A stretch of 64,000 bases of DNA from Macrotis lagotis. Lineage: Eukaryota > Chordata > Mammalia > Peramelemorphia > Peramelidae. The notes under the pieces are model-generated. The model had not been told where the DNA came from. It did no database searches and worked only from the letters and a program-made list of their open reading frames with translations. Location: assembly GCF_037893015.1 (NCBI RefSeq), contig NC_133663.1:141839128-141903127 (forward strand), in the 5' to 3' direction. The position numbers were made by a program, and so were the translations under genes. This document shows, one piece after another, positions 12,001 through 24,365 of the stretch. Each line of letters begins with the position of its first letter. Position 1 is the stretch's first letter.

Positions 12001-13114
12001 GTCATCAAACTAATAAAAATATCAGAAGTAGATTTTAATTTTAAGATGTTTTAAAAAGAAAATAAATGTAAAAGAGGTATTAAATTCTATGTATGAATGC
12101 ATACAAATATTCATTTTTGTCATAGAATACAATCTAAAATAAAGTATTTAGGCCTAAGAATAATAAGACAACAGGTGTTGAGAGAAAATTGATGCTAAGA
12201 TGATTTTGTATATATAAATACAAACAAATATATGTATTCATAATTGAGAGGAAAAGAATCCAATTTTGTTGCAATTAAGTTCCTTGATAATTTTTAAATA
12301 TAGATAATTTATTTGAATGGTTGAAAATGACTTTTTAGCTTAATATCATTTATTAAACAATGAACAAGATAATTCCATTGTTTTTTTTTTGTTATTCCAT
12401 GTCAGTTGTGGTACAAATGCAATTAATGTAGCATTACATACATACTGTATATAATTTCAATTGCTTTCATTTTAAAAATTCAGGCTTCTTTCCAAGTTTT
12501 GATTTCTCAATATTACCATTAGGTAAGAGTGGAAAAATGTTGAATGAAAGAGACCACATATACAAAACTGGACCTAGAAAACATGATAAAGTGGATAAAT
12601 CTCTTCTTCCTTTTTCTATCCTTTATTTATAAATACCCTCTTTTCTTTTTCAACTATGTTAATATTACCATAAATTTTAATAAGCTAATTCACAATATAA
12701 TGGTTGGTATTTAAGGAGTTCATTCTCTCAAGAATATTTGTTTTTGAAACATATAATAAAAAGGAAGACAAAAGACCAACTGACACTTTTATGCGGCAGG
12801 ATTAATCCGAATTCTAATTTTCGACCTCCACCCTATTCACTATGTGTTTTTACTTTTCTTATTACATACTATGTATGGTCCATTCTCTCATCTTGACCTC
12901 ATAAGTTCTGTTAAAGTCCGGAATAATAATTATTTGCTTAGCTGTGACTTTTTCAATCACTAATCTCTAGTTTCTGATTTCTCCTTGTTTTCTGGCCATC
13001 AGGTTTCTCCTTTATATCTGGATTTAATGCTCATTATTCATGTATTATGTCCCTAGCTTTGATCTTTTTCCTACTTGCGCTAGAAAGATTCTTTTGATTT
13101 TAACCTGGTGGTGA
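12001..13114. other. Unassigned DNA, no repeat recognised
   Basis: About 1.1 kb with no open frame of note and no repeat I can recognise. Confidence 0.4.
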
Positions 13115-13310
13115 CATTCTGCCATGTAACACTAAATTTTTTCAAAAGTACCTAGGTTTGAGTCCTACACTTGCTATTTTGTGACATTTGGAAAATCATT
13201 CCATCTCTCAAGGTTCTGGTTCTTCATCTGTAAAATGGACTAAATTGGACTAAAGGGTCTCTAAATTTCTATTGAGCTCAAAATCTTATATCTTATGATA
13301 TAAGAGCTTC
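13115..13310 (+). mobile_element. MIR/Ther-type CORE-SINE relic
   Basis: The order is a B-box-like 'gtttgagtcctacacttgct', a CORE stretch 'ggaaaatcattccatctctc', 'catctgtaaaatgga', and a 3' 'ctattgagctcaaaatctta' with a short 'tatcttatgat' end repeat. This is the order of therian CORE-SINEs. Confidence 0.6.
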
Positions 13311-14280
13311 TTTTATCAAGTGACTGTGACGTATATGGAAATGTAGTGCAAAGTGAATGGCTTTGAAACTACAGTCAGTTATTGGTATGCATAGTATAAT
13401 TTCATTTGCTTTGGATTCTTCATTTTGTTTTCCCTATTATTTTTTTAAAATATATGCCATTTTCTCACATATATTCATATACTTCATATAAGTAAATCAT
13501 AAAGTGGAAGAAAAAATCACTGACAGAAAGTTTGACTTAATCATTCCTTTTGGTAATGCTAATTGAATATACTTGATTTTGCCTTTGATTGGCTTCTTCC
13601 TTTCATTAAAATCCTACTGGAACTGCATATTATTAATAATATTTTTAAATTAACAAAATAAAATGGTGATTATATACACCTTTCTCCTTAGTCTATTAGT
13701 AGAAAATAGGAAAATGTCAATAATGTCTTTTATTTCTTGGATGGTGTGAGACATGGGCTTCTTCAATATGTATAGTCATCATTCATTGTGATGAGAAAGG
13801 CTAATAGATGAACCAATTGGTAAGGTTAATAATACTTCACAAAGATGAGATTCTTGAAGTTGAAACATGATTTCTTCACCAAAATTACAGAAAGACATAT
13901 TAATCTCCCTAAAGTCAAATACAATCAACCAATAACTATGTTACAAGCATTGTGCTAGGCTGTTTAACATTTACTCATTTTTATTCTGAAATTGAATTTT
14001 TGCTAAAATTTTATCAAAAACACAAGAGGGTATGTGATCTCATTGCTTCACAAAATTCTTTTAGCAATGCAGCTCATGACTCATTTAGTTCATGTATGAC
14101 AACCTCATACATTCCTTCCCAGTCCCAGTTTTGCCCCTTGACATCTGCCAATGTTCTAGAAGTCCTTGATTTCTCCTGATATTGGAAGGGCACTAATGAA
14201 ACATTTTATCTAACTATAATTCTTCACTGCCACTATAAGAATACCTGAAATGGAGTCTGGCATGTTCATTCTGTCATACA
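13311..14280. other. Unassigned DNA
   Basis: No gene or recognised repeat. A frame at 13952-14179 shows no recognisable protein features and is short enough to occur by chance. Confidence 0.4.
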
Positions 14281-14425
14281 GTTCTCTAAAGAAATGCTTA
14301 TTCATATTTCTGAATAAATATATTTTAAATATAATATGTGATAAACACTGGGAATATACATAGAAAAGCTAGAAGTTTCCTGAACTCAAAGAAGCTTATA
14401 TTCTAGGAAGAAAAAGACACATAAG
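14281..14425 (+). mobile_element. Ancient mammal-wide LINE-type relic (possibly L2-like)
   Basis: The order 'gataaacactgggaatatac', 'aaagaagcttatattctagg' recalls a common mammal-wide relic ('aagcactggggatac ... gagcttacattctag'). A second scrap of the same kind is at 16866-16925. The family assignment is uncertain. Confidence 0.4.
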
Positions 14426-16744
14426 AGTGTTCAGATGCATTGCAGACAGAAAAACACATTGGAACTTTGATGGAGTTGTCAAACAGATATATTAATTCCA
14501 TGGATAAGGCTAACTGTTTGTACCAAATAATTAAGTGATGAGAACTTCTTTTCTAAATTTTCAGTAATTGTGGCTTCTGAGGAGATAGGGGCTGCAGTAT
14601 TTGTAAATGTTAGTAAAATACATCTTAATATAATGAACATCTATCACAGAATTAAATTTCGGTCTTCTTGATTCTGGATTCCATGCTCTATCCACTATTT
14701 TATTGAGTTTTAGTGAGCAGAACAGAAGACAATGAATAAAAGAAATAATTTAATAAGTGTAAACATCTAAGGATCAACAATTCCATTTAGGTATTCTAGA
14801 TATGGAGTAAAGGTGCAAAGTGAGCCAACTATGTTTGTATATGACCGATGAAAGAATCTAATTTTCTTGAGAATACAAATTTGTTAAAATGTTGTTAATA
14901 TTGATTTTCTCCAGTAGAAGTGGGAAGAAGTTAGATGAAGAAAATGTTTGCTAGCAAAAAATAAAATTAAAGTGGGGAAAATACGTTTTTAAAAATGCAA
15001 AAGTAATGTATCTGAAAATGACGTCTTTTTTAATAAATAAAAACAATCACATTTGGATTTTATGATTTCTATGTCTTTCAGACAATTATTTAATAAGATT
15101 GTATTGTTAAAATATAATACTTCTGAAAGTCTACTCATTCCTTAATGCCTTTATTGAGGATGATCTTAATTTATATTAAGATGCCTCTAATAAATTTTTG
15201 TATTGACCAAAGAGTAGGCATATGAGTCAGTGGGTGCCTTTATTCTATTAGTTTCTTTTTGTACTATTAATTATTAAGTTAAATGAATTCTTGGATTTGA
15301 TCATAAGAATTATACAGTATTCAGAGGATTTTTGTCTGAGCAGAGTATCCAAGTCAAGATGATACATCTACTGTTGTATAATTTGGAAAAGAGTGTGAAC
15401 AAGGAATTTTAAAAAGATGATGTTTCAAAACAGATAAAGGCCAAAACTGGTGACAACCTGATAAGTCAAATTGATCATATCAGAGGTGATGCCTGAGAAT
15501 GAAGAAAGAAAAAAAATCAGAATCACAAGACTTAAAAGGGAGGTTGGCAAGGAACAAGGTCCATGCCATAAAACTTCAGTTATATGATGTAACCAGAAAA
15601 TAGGTTGATTCAAACAGGGGATGTGAATGTTATTTGTCACAAGAACTATAGGAAAACAGCATAGGAGAATGAATCCATGACCTTGTCTAGTCTCTGTTTG
15701 ACCAAAACCTTGTTATCTCAGAAACTTGTATGGCTTCCTACATTAACTTCTGTGAACTCTACAGGAACCCAGCTCATATAAAAGAGATCTCTGCATTGCC
15801 CTTACCCTTATTAGTCCTGAGGTTTATGGACTAGAGGAAATTTATAGAGCAGATGAAAATTATATTTCTGTATATGTCACAAAAATATTAGGGTTTCTCA
15901 GATGTGTTTATATTCATAGAAGATAATGGCAAAGTAATGATGCAAAAGAACATGTAATCCAGAGTAGAAAGAAAAAATAAAGAAATATGAAGCAACTGTA
16001 AGTTAGATTTTCTTCCAAAGACTTTTAAGAACAGGGGTACAACAGTTCCTTTTTAAAGGAAGTATTTATATAAATCTGAAAGTTTTAGATGTGACATGGA
16101 CAATACAGCATATAACAGGTGAAAAGGTTAAAGAATGTTATTTAAAAATCTTATACGAAAGCTGCTGGGATCTGATCCCCTAGCAGGGGCAGAAGACAAT
16201 AAAGATAATCTATAAGAAACATAGAGATCTGAGGATTTCGGTTTCAGCAGATAACAGACAATGAGGATATTTCCATGACCTAAAGGGATTATACGGTGCT
16301 TGTTTTTCTTATAGATTAAATAGTTAAAATAAAGATGTAATGTAGCTTAATATCCATCTAAAGAAGTAAAAGGACTGGAGGCTTAGAAGGGCAAAAGGAG
16401 GATTCCTAGAATGAATGGAAGAAATGCTTCAGAATCAAAGGGAAATAATTTTAAAAATGTGATGAGAAATTCAACATAAAAATTAAAGCCATATAAAAGG
16501 ACTTGTACAGGGTAAAACTGGTATCTCTGAGATATAAGTATCTCACAATGTATGGATGAATGATGATAATGATTTTGATGATGATGATATAAAGATAAAA
16601 ACAGAAGAAAAGACACTTAATACTAAGCACTCAGGAGCTAAAGTTTGCTACTTACCCATGATGGGAAAATAATCATTATGTCTTCATTTTGACCATCCTC
16701 TTTTTCCTTCTTTGACCAAATTCAGACTCATCCCCTATGATTCT
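14426..16744. other. Unassigned DNA
   Basis: No supported feature. Short open frames (15425-15640, 16383-16616 minus strand) look random. A GAT-rich patch lies at 16560-16590. Confidence 0.4.
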
Positions 16745-16925
16745 CCATTCTGAGAGTTGAGTTTTGGTCCTCCTCTTCCTTATCCTTCTCCTCTTTTTTC
16801 CTTTTCCTTTCCCTTCTTTTTTCCCCTTTCCTTTTTCTTCTCCTCCTTTTCCTCTTTCTCCTCACAGTAAGCGATTACTATGTACCAGGTACTATTTTAA
16901 GAATCGCACATAGAAAGAAAAACAA
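16745..16925. repeat. Polypyrimidine tract, then ancient LINE-type scrap
   Basis: About 16760-16864 is almost all C/T on the plus strand. At 16866-16925 a 'tactatgtaccaggtactat' stretch resembles the ancient mammal-wide relic at 14281. Confidence 0.7.
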
Positions 16926-17124
16926 AAGCATGGTTTCTACACCAAGATTCTTAAAACACTTCTCTGTCACTTCTAAACCATTTTGCCACAGTCTCATCCC
17001 TCCCTCTCTCCTTTTTTACATCTCCTTTATCTGTTATGTTCCTATTAAAAATATAAATTACTTCAGGGCATGGTATGTCTTGCTCACTTCTTTTCATATT
17101 CTTAGTACTTAGTACTCTGAATGT
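16926..17124. other. Unassigned DNA
   Basis: Nothing recognised before the RPL9 retrocopy. The short frame at 16930-17112 has no family resemblance. Confidence 0.3.
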
Positions 17125-17134
17125 TCTAGAGTAC

Positions 17135-17814
<680 letters not shown>

Positions 17815-17824
17815 TCTAGAGTAC

Positions 17825-18235
17825 ATATTAACCATCTTTATATTAATTAAGATGTCATTAATTTGTTCATTTCGTCAGTACACAAGACTGTATTCTAAAA
17901 TTTGAAATTCATATTCAGATATATGCAGACATTTTGTCTTCTCCCCTCTTAAAATACCTCTCTAGTTCTTTATTATTCCTCAAATATCTCCATAGTTGAC
18001 ATCTCAGAAATAAAGGTCCCATGGTACTTTGAGATGAGATTTATCTGTGTCATATGACCTTTACTCATTTGTAGGAATTAAACTTTACTATTATTTTCTC
18101 CTTAAATATCATGTGTTTTAAATTTCCTCTTAGCCAGATTTGTTCACCCCTCTAATGTGTGGATTTTTTCATTCACTCTTTAAGACACCTTTTTCTTGAC
18201 TTTAGCCTTCCAAAACAAATATAGTAAAAAAAATA
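17825..18235. other. Unassigned DNA
   Basis: No supported feature between the RPL9 retrocopy and the RTE cluster. Confidence 0.35.
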
Positions 18236-19045
18236 TTGTATGTCTACCTAAAAAAAGTGAATGACAGGTTCATGACAATACAATTGGCACTTGCAGAAAA
18301 ACAGTATCACCACCATCATCATTGCCTATGCTTCCACCATGATAAACTCATGAGGTTAAAGAAAAATTCCATGACAACTTGTAAAATCCTCTTCATCACT
18401 GTACAAAAAATACAACCTTATAATGCTGACAATTCTTAAGTAGGATCAGATATGGAAGGGAACTTTTGGGAGGAATAGAGTTGGAAAAAATGACAGTAAT
18501 GGTATATATCATGACCTTTTCATCATCAACGCTGTCTTCAGTTTACCTAAATACCATACAATAAAACTGTCTGGATGCACCCTCCAAGCAAACACAGGCA
18601 CTTAGTAGAAAATATGATAGCAGGAGAAAAGATGAAACCAATGTATGGACCAGAATGCTGGACTGATGATAAACTTAGGTTTTCCAAGATAAATATTCAC
18701 ATTCATTGAAATCAGAGGAACCAAGGGAAAAAGACTACCAGAAGAATTAATGCCAACAGATTAGAGAGCTTCTCAGAGCAGGAACAGTTTATTTCAAACT
18801 TGGAAGGAAAGTTAAACCAACACACTGTTGGCAAAAGTGAAGCAAAAAAGGAGTGATCAGTTTTCAGAAATTTGATGTATGTACAACACTGCATTTGCTC
18901 ATCTGGGTCAGAATACTCATAAACATCTAGACTGATTTGATGAAAATAATGGGAAATTACAGAAGCTGCTAAATGAAAAATGAAAATTTCATAGGACTTA
19001 CAAGCAGGATAGTATTCATCTAGTAGAAGGCTGTATTTAGTTCTA
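18236..19045 (+). mobile_element. RTE-clade LINE: endonuclease and linker region
   Basis: Plus-strand frames follow RTE ORF2 in order. First comes the apurinic-type endonuclease strand ('VNDRFMTIQLALAEKQY'), then a decayed 'NDSNG' and 'INAVFSLP' block near 18490-18545, then the linker 'RRINANRLESFSEQEQF' (about 18740-18790). After that come 'FRNLMY' and a 'KAVFSSIKRKV'-like block (about 19020-19050). Frames are broken many times. An L1 3' end interrupts the element at 19046, and it resumes at about 19541. The 153-codon minus-strand frame at 18712-19173 is antisense to this and is not a gene. Confidence 0.8.
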
Positions 19046-19540
19046 TCAAAAGGAAAGTATAAGTTTAACAATAATATTATATGATTATCACCTATTATAG
19101 ACTTAGCTTTTCTAAGCCATATGGTTATCAAAGACAATTCTAAAAGACAAGTGATGGAAAATAGCATCCACATCCAAAGAAGGAACTATGTAGACTGAAT
19201 ACAGAACAAAGTATACTATTTCCACTTTTTCAATATTGTGGTATGTTTTTTTTTCCTCATGGTTATTATCCTTTTTTCACTTGACTCTTCTTTGCTAACA
19301 AGACTAATATGGAACTATTTTTAATATGATCATGCATGTATAACCATAATCAGATCACTCCTTATATGGGAGGATTGAAAGGGAAGCAGAAAAATTTGTA
19401 ACTCAAAATCTTACAAAAATGAATATTAGCTACATAGAAATGGAATTGGAAAAAATAAATATTAAAATATTTTAAAATAAAAATGATAAAAATAAAATGA
19501 AATTGAAAATAAAATAAAATACAGAGAGATACAGAATTAT
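19046..19540 (+). mobile_element. L1 LINE 3' UTR fragment inserted in the RTE
   Basis: Shows the marsupial L1 3' UTR order: 'gatggaaaatagcatccaca', 'tccaaagaaggaactatgta', a T-rich stretch, 'cttctttgctaacaagacta', 'gcatgtataaccataatcag', then 'tcttacaaaaatgaatatta' and an A-rich tail to about 19520. A variant of the same UTR occurs reversed at 49745-49972. No clear TSD was found; the interruption is inferred because RTE sequence continues on both sides. Confidence 0.7.
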
Positions 19541-19617
19541 TAGCTCAGTAAGGAGGGAGATGAAGTTTATTTTTATACTGATAGTAACAATCTAAAGCAC
19601 TTTTATGAAGTCATAAA
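19541..19617 (+). mobile_element. RTE LINE, continuation of the 18.2-19.0 kb element
   Basis: Plus-strand translation 'GDEVYFYTDSNNLKHFYEVI' is the RTE segment that directly follows the linker in the family ('...FYADSNN...FYDA...'). It ends abruptly at the 3' tail of the opposite-strand RTE. Confidence 0.7.
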
Positions 19618-22355
19618 TGGTTAATTGGTTCTTGACCTTTGTTATTGAATAAAACAAAAATGACATCACAATATTAGAGCCTAGCTAAAGTATGTCTGAT
19701 TCTGTGGCTACTCAGACCAATAAGAGTTCACAATGCATTACCACAAGTCAGGAACACACAGTTTTAGTGAACACCAGGATGATTATTCTAAACATATGTT
19801 ATCTCACATTTCATTTCAGTTGCTTCAATTCTACCATGGTCATAAAGTACAGCATCCTCTTTGATCAACCGTTCTGGGTGGTCCTGTACCATCATCTCCA
19901 ATGCTGAACAAACAATTCCAAAGTAGACATTCAGGGTCTCCTGGTATTTTTTCTTCAGACCCCCTCAGTGAGCACTTGCCTCATGTGAGTTCTTTATGAA
20001 ATGGTCTTGGGCAAGCATGCATTTAGAATTGAAAGAATGTGACCAGTTCATCATAGCTATGCTCTCTGTAGTAATGTATGATTACTTAGCCATTTGGCTC
20101 AAGGAAAGACCTCAAGGTCTGATATCTTCTCCAGAATCTATCTCCAGAATCTTCCTAAGACAATTTAATGGAAGTGATCAGTATCCTGGCACTGTACTGG
20201 TAGACTATACAGGTTTCACAGACATATAGCAATAAAGTGAGCACAACAGTTCTGTAGACCTAGCTTAGTAGTCACTCTTTTCTCCCACACTTTCCTTCAG
20301 AGACTCTCAAATACTGAGTTAGCTCTGGGTGAGTATCAACCACATTATCTTAAAAGAACATTGCCTCAGTAAGTGAACTTATCCACAGTATTCAAAACTT
20401 CTCCATTTGCTGTAATCAGTGTTTCCACATATAGATGGTGTTTTTTTGGTGTTAATTGTTAGGTCAAAATTAGCACAAATAGTAGAGAATTGATCAATAC
20501 TTTGCTGCATCTCCACTTCAGAGTCTGAACTGAGTCCACAGTCATCTGCAAACAGATCATGTACCAACACTCCTTTCATTTTTGTCTTGGCTTGTAGCCT
20601 TTTCAAGTTGAAGAATTTACTATTACTGTGGTAGCTGATCTTGATGCTGTGTGTTCATCCTTAGTGAAGGCATCTGACAATATGACTGATAATATCATAC
20701 TAAAAAGCATGGGAGCAAGGACACATGCGATGGTACCTGCACATGTTTTACTTTCCTTATTTTACTCCACTGGTGATTGGAAAATCATCAGAGCAGCTTC
20801 CACTATTCAGAACCTGGACAAATATGTCATCACTGACATAAAATACTGATGAACTTTTCAGGGCAAACACATTTTGACGTCATTTACCATAAATCTTCTT
20901 GATTGAGAGTTTTAAAGGCCTTGTTTGGATCTAAAAACTTCTATACAGATCTCCATTCAACATTTACATTTTTCCTATAGTTTTCAGGTAGCAAACACCA
21001 TAGTGACTGATCCTTGACCCTTTCTGTAGCCACACTGGATTTCATCTGACCATTGTCCAGGGGAAGGTTTAGCCTTTTAAGGAAGACTCTGTCAAGAATC
21101 TTACTAGTAGTGGATAAAAGAGAAATACTCTTGTGATTGTCACAGGAGAAACTATCTCCTTTACCTTTATTGCGATGAACAATGGAAGCATCCTTGATCT
21201 CCTGGGTATCAACTCTTTATGCCATCTAACATGGAAAATTTCAGTCAATTTATATGAACACTGGACCCCTCACCTTGTAGATCTCAGCTTGAATCAAATC
21301 AACACCAGAAATCTAATGGCATTAAAATATCTTCTATAGTTGGAACTTCAGCTAGGGAGGAATTGACTTCAATTTGAGGTAAACAGTCAGTGGCTTCTGA
21401 ATTGACTGATGACTATTAAGAACACTATGGAAGTATTTTGTCCATCTCTCTAGGATCATTTCCTATCCCTAATGAATGTGGTGCCATCAACACTAAGTAT
21501 TGGAGGTGCACCATATATATTTAACCTATAAATAGACTTCAGTGTATCATAAAACCATTTTGCATTGTCACTATCCACTTAAAACTGAATTTCTTCTTTC
21601 TTCTGAGTCAAGATTCCAGCATCTCTAAACTTCGCTTAATGTTATTTTTGATGGAATTAAATACTGCCTTTTTAGAAATGGATGAACTATCCTGTTGGTA
21701 AACTTTGTGGAGTTTTTGTTTTTCATCTAGCTGCTTATTTCCCTATCATTATCTTCAAACCAGTCTTGATGTTTGTAAGTGTCCTGACCACATGAACAAT
21801 TGCATTACTGTATACCAAATTTCTGAAAGCTGCCCACTCCTTATCTGCTCCACTGTTGTCAACTATGTCTTGACTCAACTATCCCTCTAAACTAGCTATA
21901 AACTTTTCCCATTCTGCAAAAGCACTCTAATCTGTTGATATTAATTCTTCTGGTAATCATTTTGTCTTGGCCACTGATTTGGTTGAATGTGAATATTTCA
22001 CTCACAGAGAAATGAGTCTTTGATCAGTTCAGCACTCTGCATCACACATTGCCTTCATCACTCTCATATCCTGTCTATTTCTTCTCTTTTCAATCACATA
22101 ATCTCTTAGTTTGCTGCAAAGGTACATTCGCGAAGTTTTATTGCATTTAGGTAAATGGAAGACAGTGTTTCTGATGAGGTCATGAGATGCACAAGTCTTC
22201 AGTAGTAGGTGACCATTACTATTGCTGTTTCCTACTCCATTCCTTCCATGGACTCCCTGTCATGTCTGGTAGCCTGAACCTGTTCTAACATTAAAGTCAG
22301 CCATAATTACAAGCTTGTCCTCTTTTAGGATTGATAATGACAATCTCCAGGGAAT
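19618..22355 (-). mobile_element. RTE-clade LINE, 5'-truncated, endonuclease to 3' end
   Basis: Minus-strand order from the right end: endonuclease block 'EDKLVIMADFNVRTGSGYQ' (about 22300), 'VGNSNSNGHLLLKTCASHD', 'LRDYVIEKRRNRQDMRVMKA' (about 22080), linker, then reverse transcriptase with the catalytic 'DLFADDCGLSSDSEVEMQQS' (about 20550) and 'ANFDLTINTKKT'. The connection domain and 3' end follow, with the family tail 'gatgtcattttt...' (about 19620-19660). It is about 2.7 kb, against about 3.2 kb for complete RTEs, and lacks the 5' end. Frameshifts and stops are frequent, so it is dead. The open frames at 20379-20606 and 20628-20849 are this element or its antisense. Confidence 0.9.
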
Positions 22356-23005
22356 TACATGATATTTTGTTTGCAGATTAATAGTGCATTCAATACATCC
22401 TCTGAAGTATGGCTCAACTCTCTGATGCTAATTTTAACCTAATAATTAATACCAAGAATACCAATACCTTCAGCCAGCTGAAGGGCCACAGAGTCATCAT
22501 GCTAACCTCATTGTAGTAATCCTGTGAAACCTAGACAGTATACCAGTACCATTCTGGAAAACTGAATCGCTTACATTTAAATTGCCTTATAAAGATTCTG
22601 AAGTTCACATGCCAGACACTGAGGGCCTTTCTTGAACTAAACTGTAAAGCATTCAAACTGCTACAGAGAGGAAAAATCTGATGACAAATGTAAGCTTGCC
22701 AAAAAAACTATTTTATAGAAAAAATAACATAGGGCAAGCACTCATATGGTGATCAGTAAAAGCAATACAAGGACACTCTCAAGATGTCTCTTTGGAATCA
22801 ATTGTGGTACATAGAAGACACTGGCACAGAACCACCTAGCATGGCATGCCCTCACTAGAGAAAATGTGCTTTATGAACAAAGCAGAATTGTAGTAGCTCA
22901 AAATTGAAGTGTAATGTGCACAAATTTAGATGTTGGTTTGGTCAGCCACATTTGGACATACTACAAATTGATTCTAAGTTAGTCATGTCATTTTGGAAAA
23001 TAATC
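22356..23005 (+). mobile_element. RTE-clade LINE, 3' portion with internal deletion
   Basis: Starts in the reverse transcriptase palm ('HDILFAD' about 22354-22375) and continues 'SAFNTSSEVW'. It then jumps from 'INTKN' to 'LKGHRVIMLTS' (about 22465), so it lacks some 70 codons present in the 36-kb copy. It ends with the RTE 3' tail 'gtcatgtcattttgg' (22984-22998). It abuts the minus-strand RTE head to head. It could be the remainder of the plus-strand element at 18.2-19.6 kb, but the reverse transcriptase fingers are missing between them and I see no TSD. Confidence 0.8.
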
Positions 23006-23009
23006 AATA

Positions 23010-23545
23010 CTTTACTATGATCTCCAATTTTTCTGACATCACTTTATTTCACTTTAGATATGTCTTACTTGTTTGTCCTGAAACTACTCCCCTCCTAATT
23101 TCTTGTAGTACAATAAGAAATCACAATTCCATGACAAAAACATACATTCCCAAATTGTTCAGCACCCCATTAATTTCCAATTTTTGCTGTCACTAAAAAG
23201 TGCTTTAAATATTTTTATTCATATAAATTCTTTTCATTCTTCTTTGATCCCTGGGGTACAATTCTAGTAATGGTATTGCTTGATTAAAAGTCATGAACAG
23301 TTTCATAACAACTGCTTCCAAGGTCTATAGATTACACTGCCACCTCAGGGGTTTTGCACTGCCCCCTACCCCAGTGTCACATATATATGCTAGACTCCTA
23401 AGTTGTCTCTGGCTGAAAAAAATATTTCACCTTGATTTCTTTTTGTGTTCCTCTGCTACTTCAACACTTAATATGAGGCATTCTTTTAAAGTTGTTTTGA
23501 GGGGAATGTGGTTGCTGTCTCAGCTATCTTGTCTCCTCCACACCA
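23010..23545 (-). mobile_element. Internally deleted L1: 5' UTR joined to ORF2 C-terminus
   Basis: On the minus strand, 23545 down to about 23290 matches an L1 5' UTR: start 'gggagacaagatagctg...'-like, then an 'agcagaggaacacaaaaa' block and 'cagtgtaatctatagacctt'. From about 23290 down to 23040 it becomes the ORF2 C-terminus ('aatcaagcaataccattact', then the block for 'CCCIPINW...'). All of ORF1 and most of ORF2 are absent. The copy is short (about 0.5 kb) and retains both ends of the L1. Confidence 0.65.
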
Positions 23546-24204
23546 AAGTTCACTTTTTCAAAAACTGTTGAAAATTATGTTGACAATATACCAAGTTTTA
23601 GTTGGGAAAAGTGTGAAATCTGACAGTCTAAAATGCAGGCTGCTACAATCATTCAGCTATGTGCTAACAAGAGATATAATATAATTGAAACAAAAGAAGG
23701 ATTTTGAGATACATTCATAAAGTAACCCACAATACAAGGTAAATGATAAAGTTTATGCATGGAGAGATATGAGTCTAAGTAAGTCTAGGCATTCAAGTAT
23801 ATGAAACTTGGAGAATGTACCTGTCAAAAATATGGAAGTTAGCAGGAGAGGAAAGTGGTCTCTTGATAGTGAAATGGAAAAGAGGCATCATGCCCTTAAA
23901 ACTATTTTATTATTTAGCATATATTTTATTTTTGTATATAGTAATATGGTCAAGACATTGTCATTATTTTTTCATTTTTGTTTTTTTTTTTCTTTGCTCA
24001 CTTTTACATGCGTTCCATTAGACTACACTGGGGAATGAGATTTGAGAATATCATTCATTATAAAACAAATATTGCTTCTGCTGTTGTCAATGAGAAAATA
24101 TTTTGCTGCAGAAATGTTGACAGATCTGCAATTGAACAGATACACCTAATCTTTAAGGAAAATTAGTTTGACTGCAGGATACAGGATGCATGTGCCTGGG
24201 AAAA
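23546..24204. other. Unassigned DNA
   Basis: No recognised repeat. Overlapping short plus-strand frames at 23808-24166 are T/F-rich and look random. Confidence 0.35.
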
Positions 24205-24365
24205 TTTTGAAGTTAGAAAACCTAGGCAGAAATCTGTGGCAGTAATCTATACAGAAGGTGATCAGGATTAGACCTAATGTTTTGACAATGCAAATAGAAG
24301 AAAGATATAGTTTGGAGACAAACTTTAGAGAACAAATCCATAGGATTTGTTGATAACTATTTTTA
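24205..24365 (+). mobile_element. Ancient mammal-wide repeat relic, family uncertain
   Basis: The order 'ctgtggcagtaatctataca', 'gaaggtgatcaggattagac', 'aggatttgttgataac' recalls an ancient repeat ('ttgcaataatccagg...', '...aggatttgctgatggattgg'). The preceding part of what seems to be the same family is at 39445-39612. Confidence 0.45.

Noticed and set aside
15660-15880. Possible solo LTR (TATA-like word and a CT-rich start region)
   Set aside because: No paired ends, no target duplication and no similarity I can name; single motifs are not enough.
18712-19173. 153-codon minus-strand open frame, the longest in the window
   Set aside because: It lies antisense to a decayed RTE linker and to L1 3' UTR. 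It has no family features, and the sense-strand RTE reading explains the sequence.
22356-23005. 5' inversion (twin priming) of the adjacent minus-strand RTE
   Set aside because: Both neighbours carry the RTE 3' end, so they are separate insertions, not two halves of one inverted copy.
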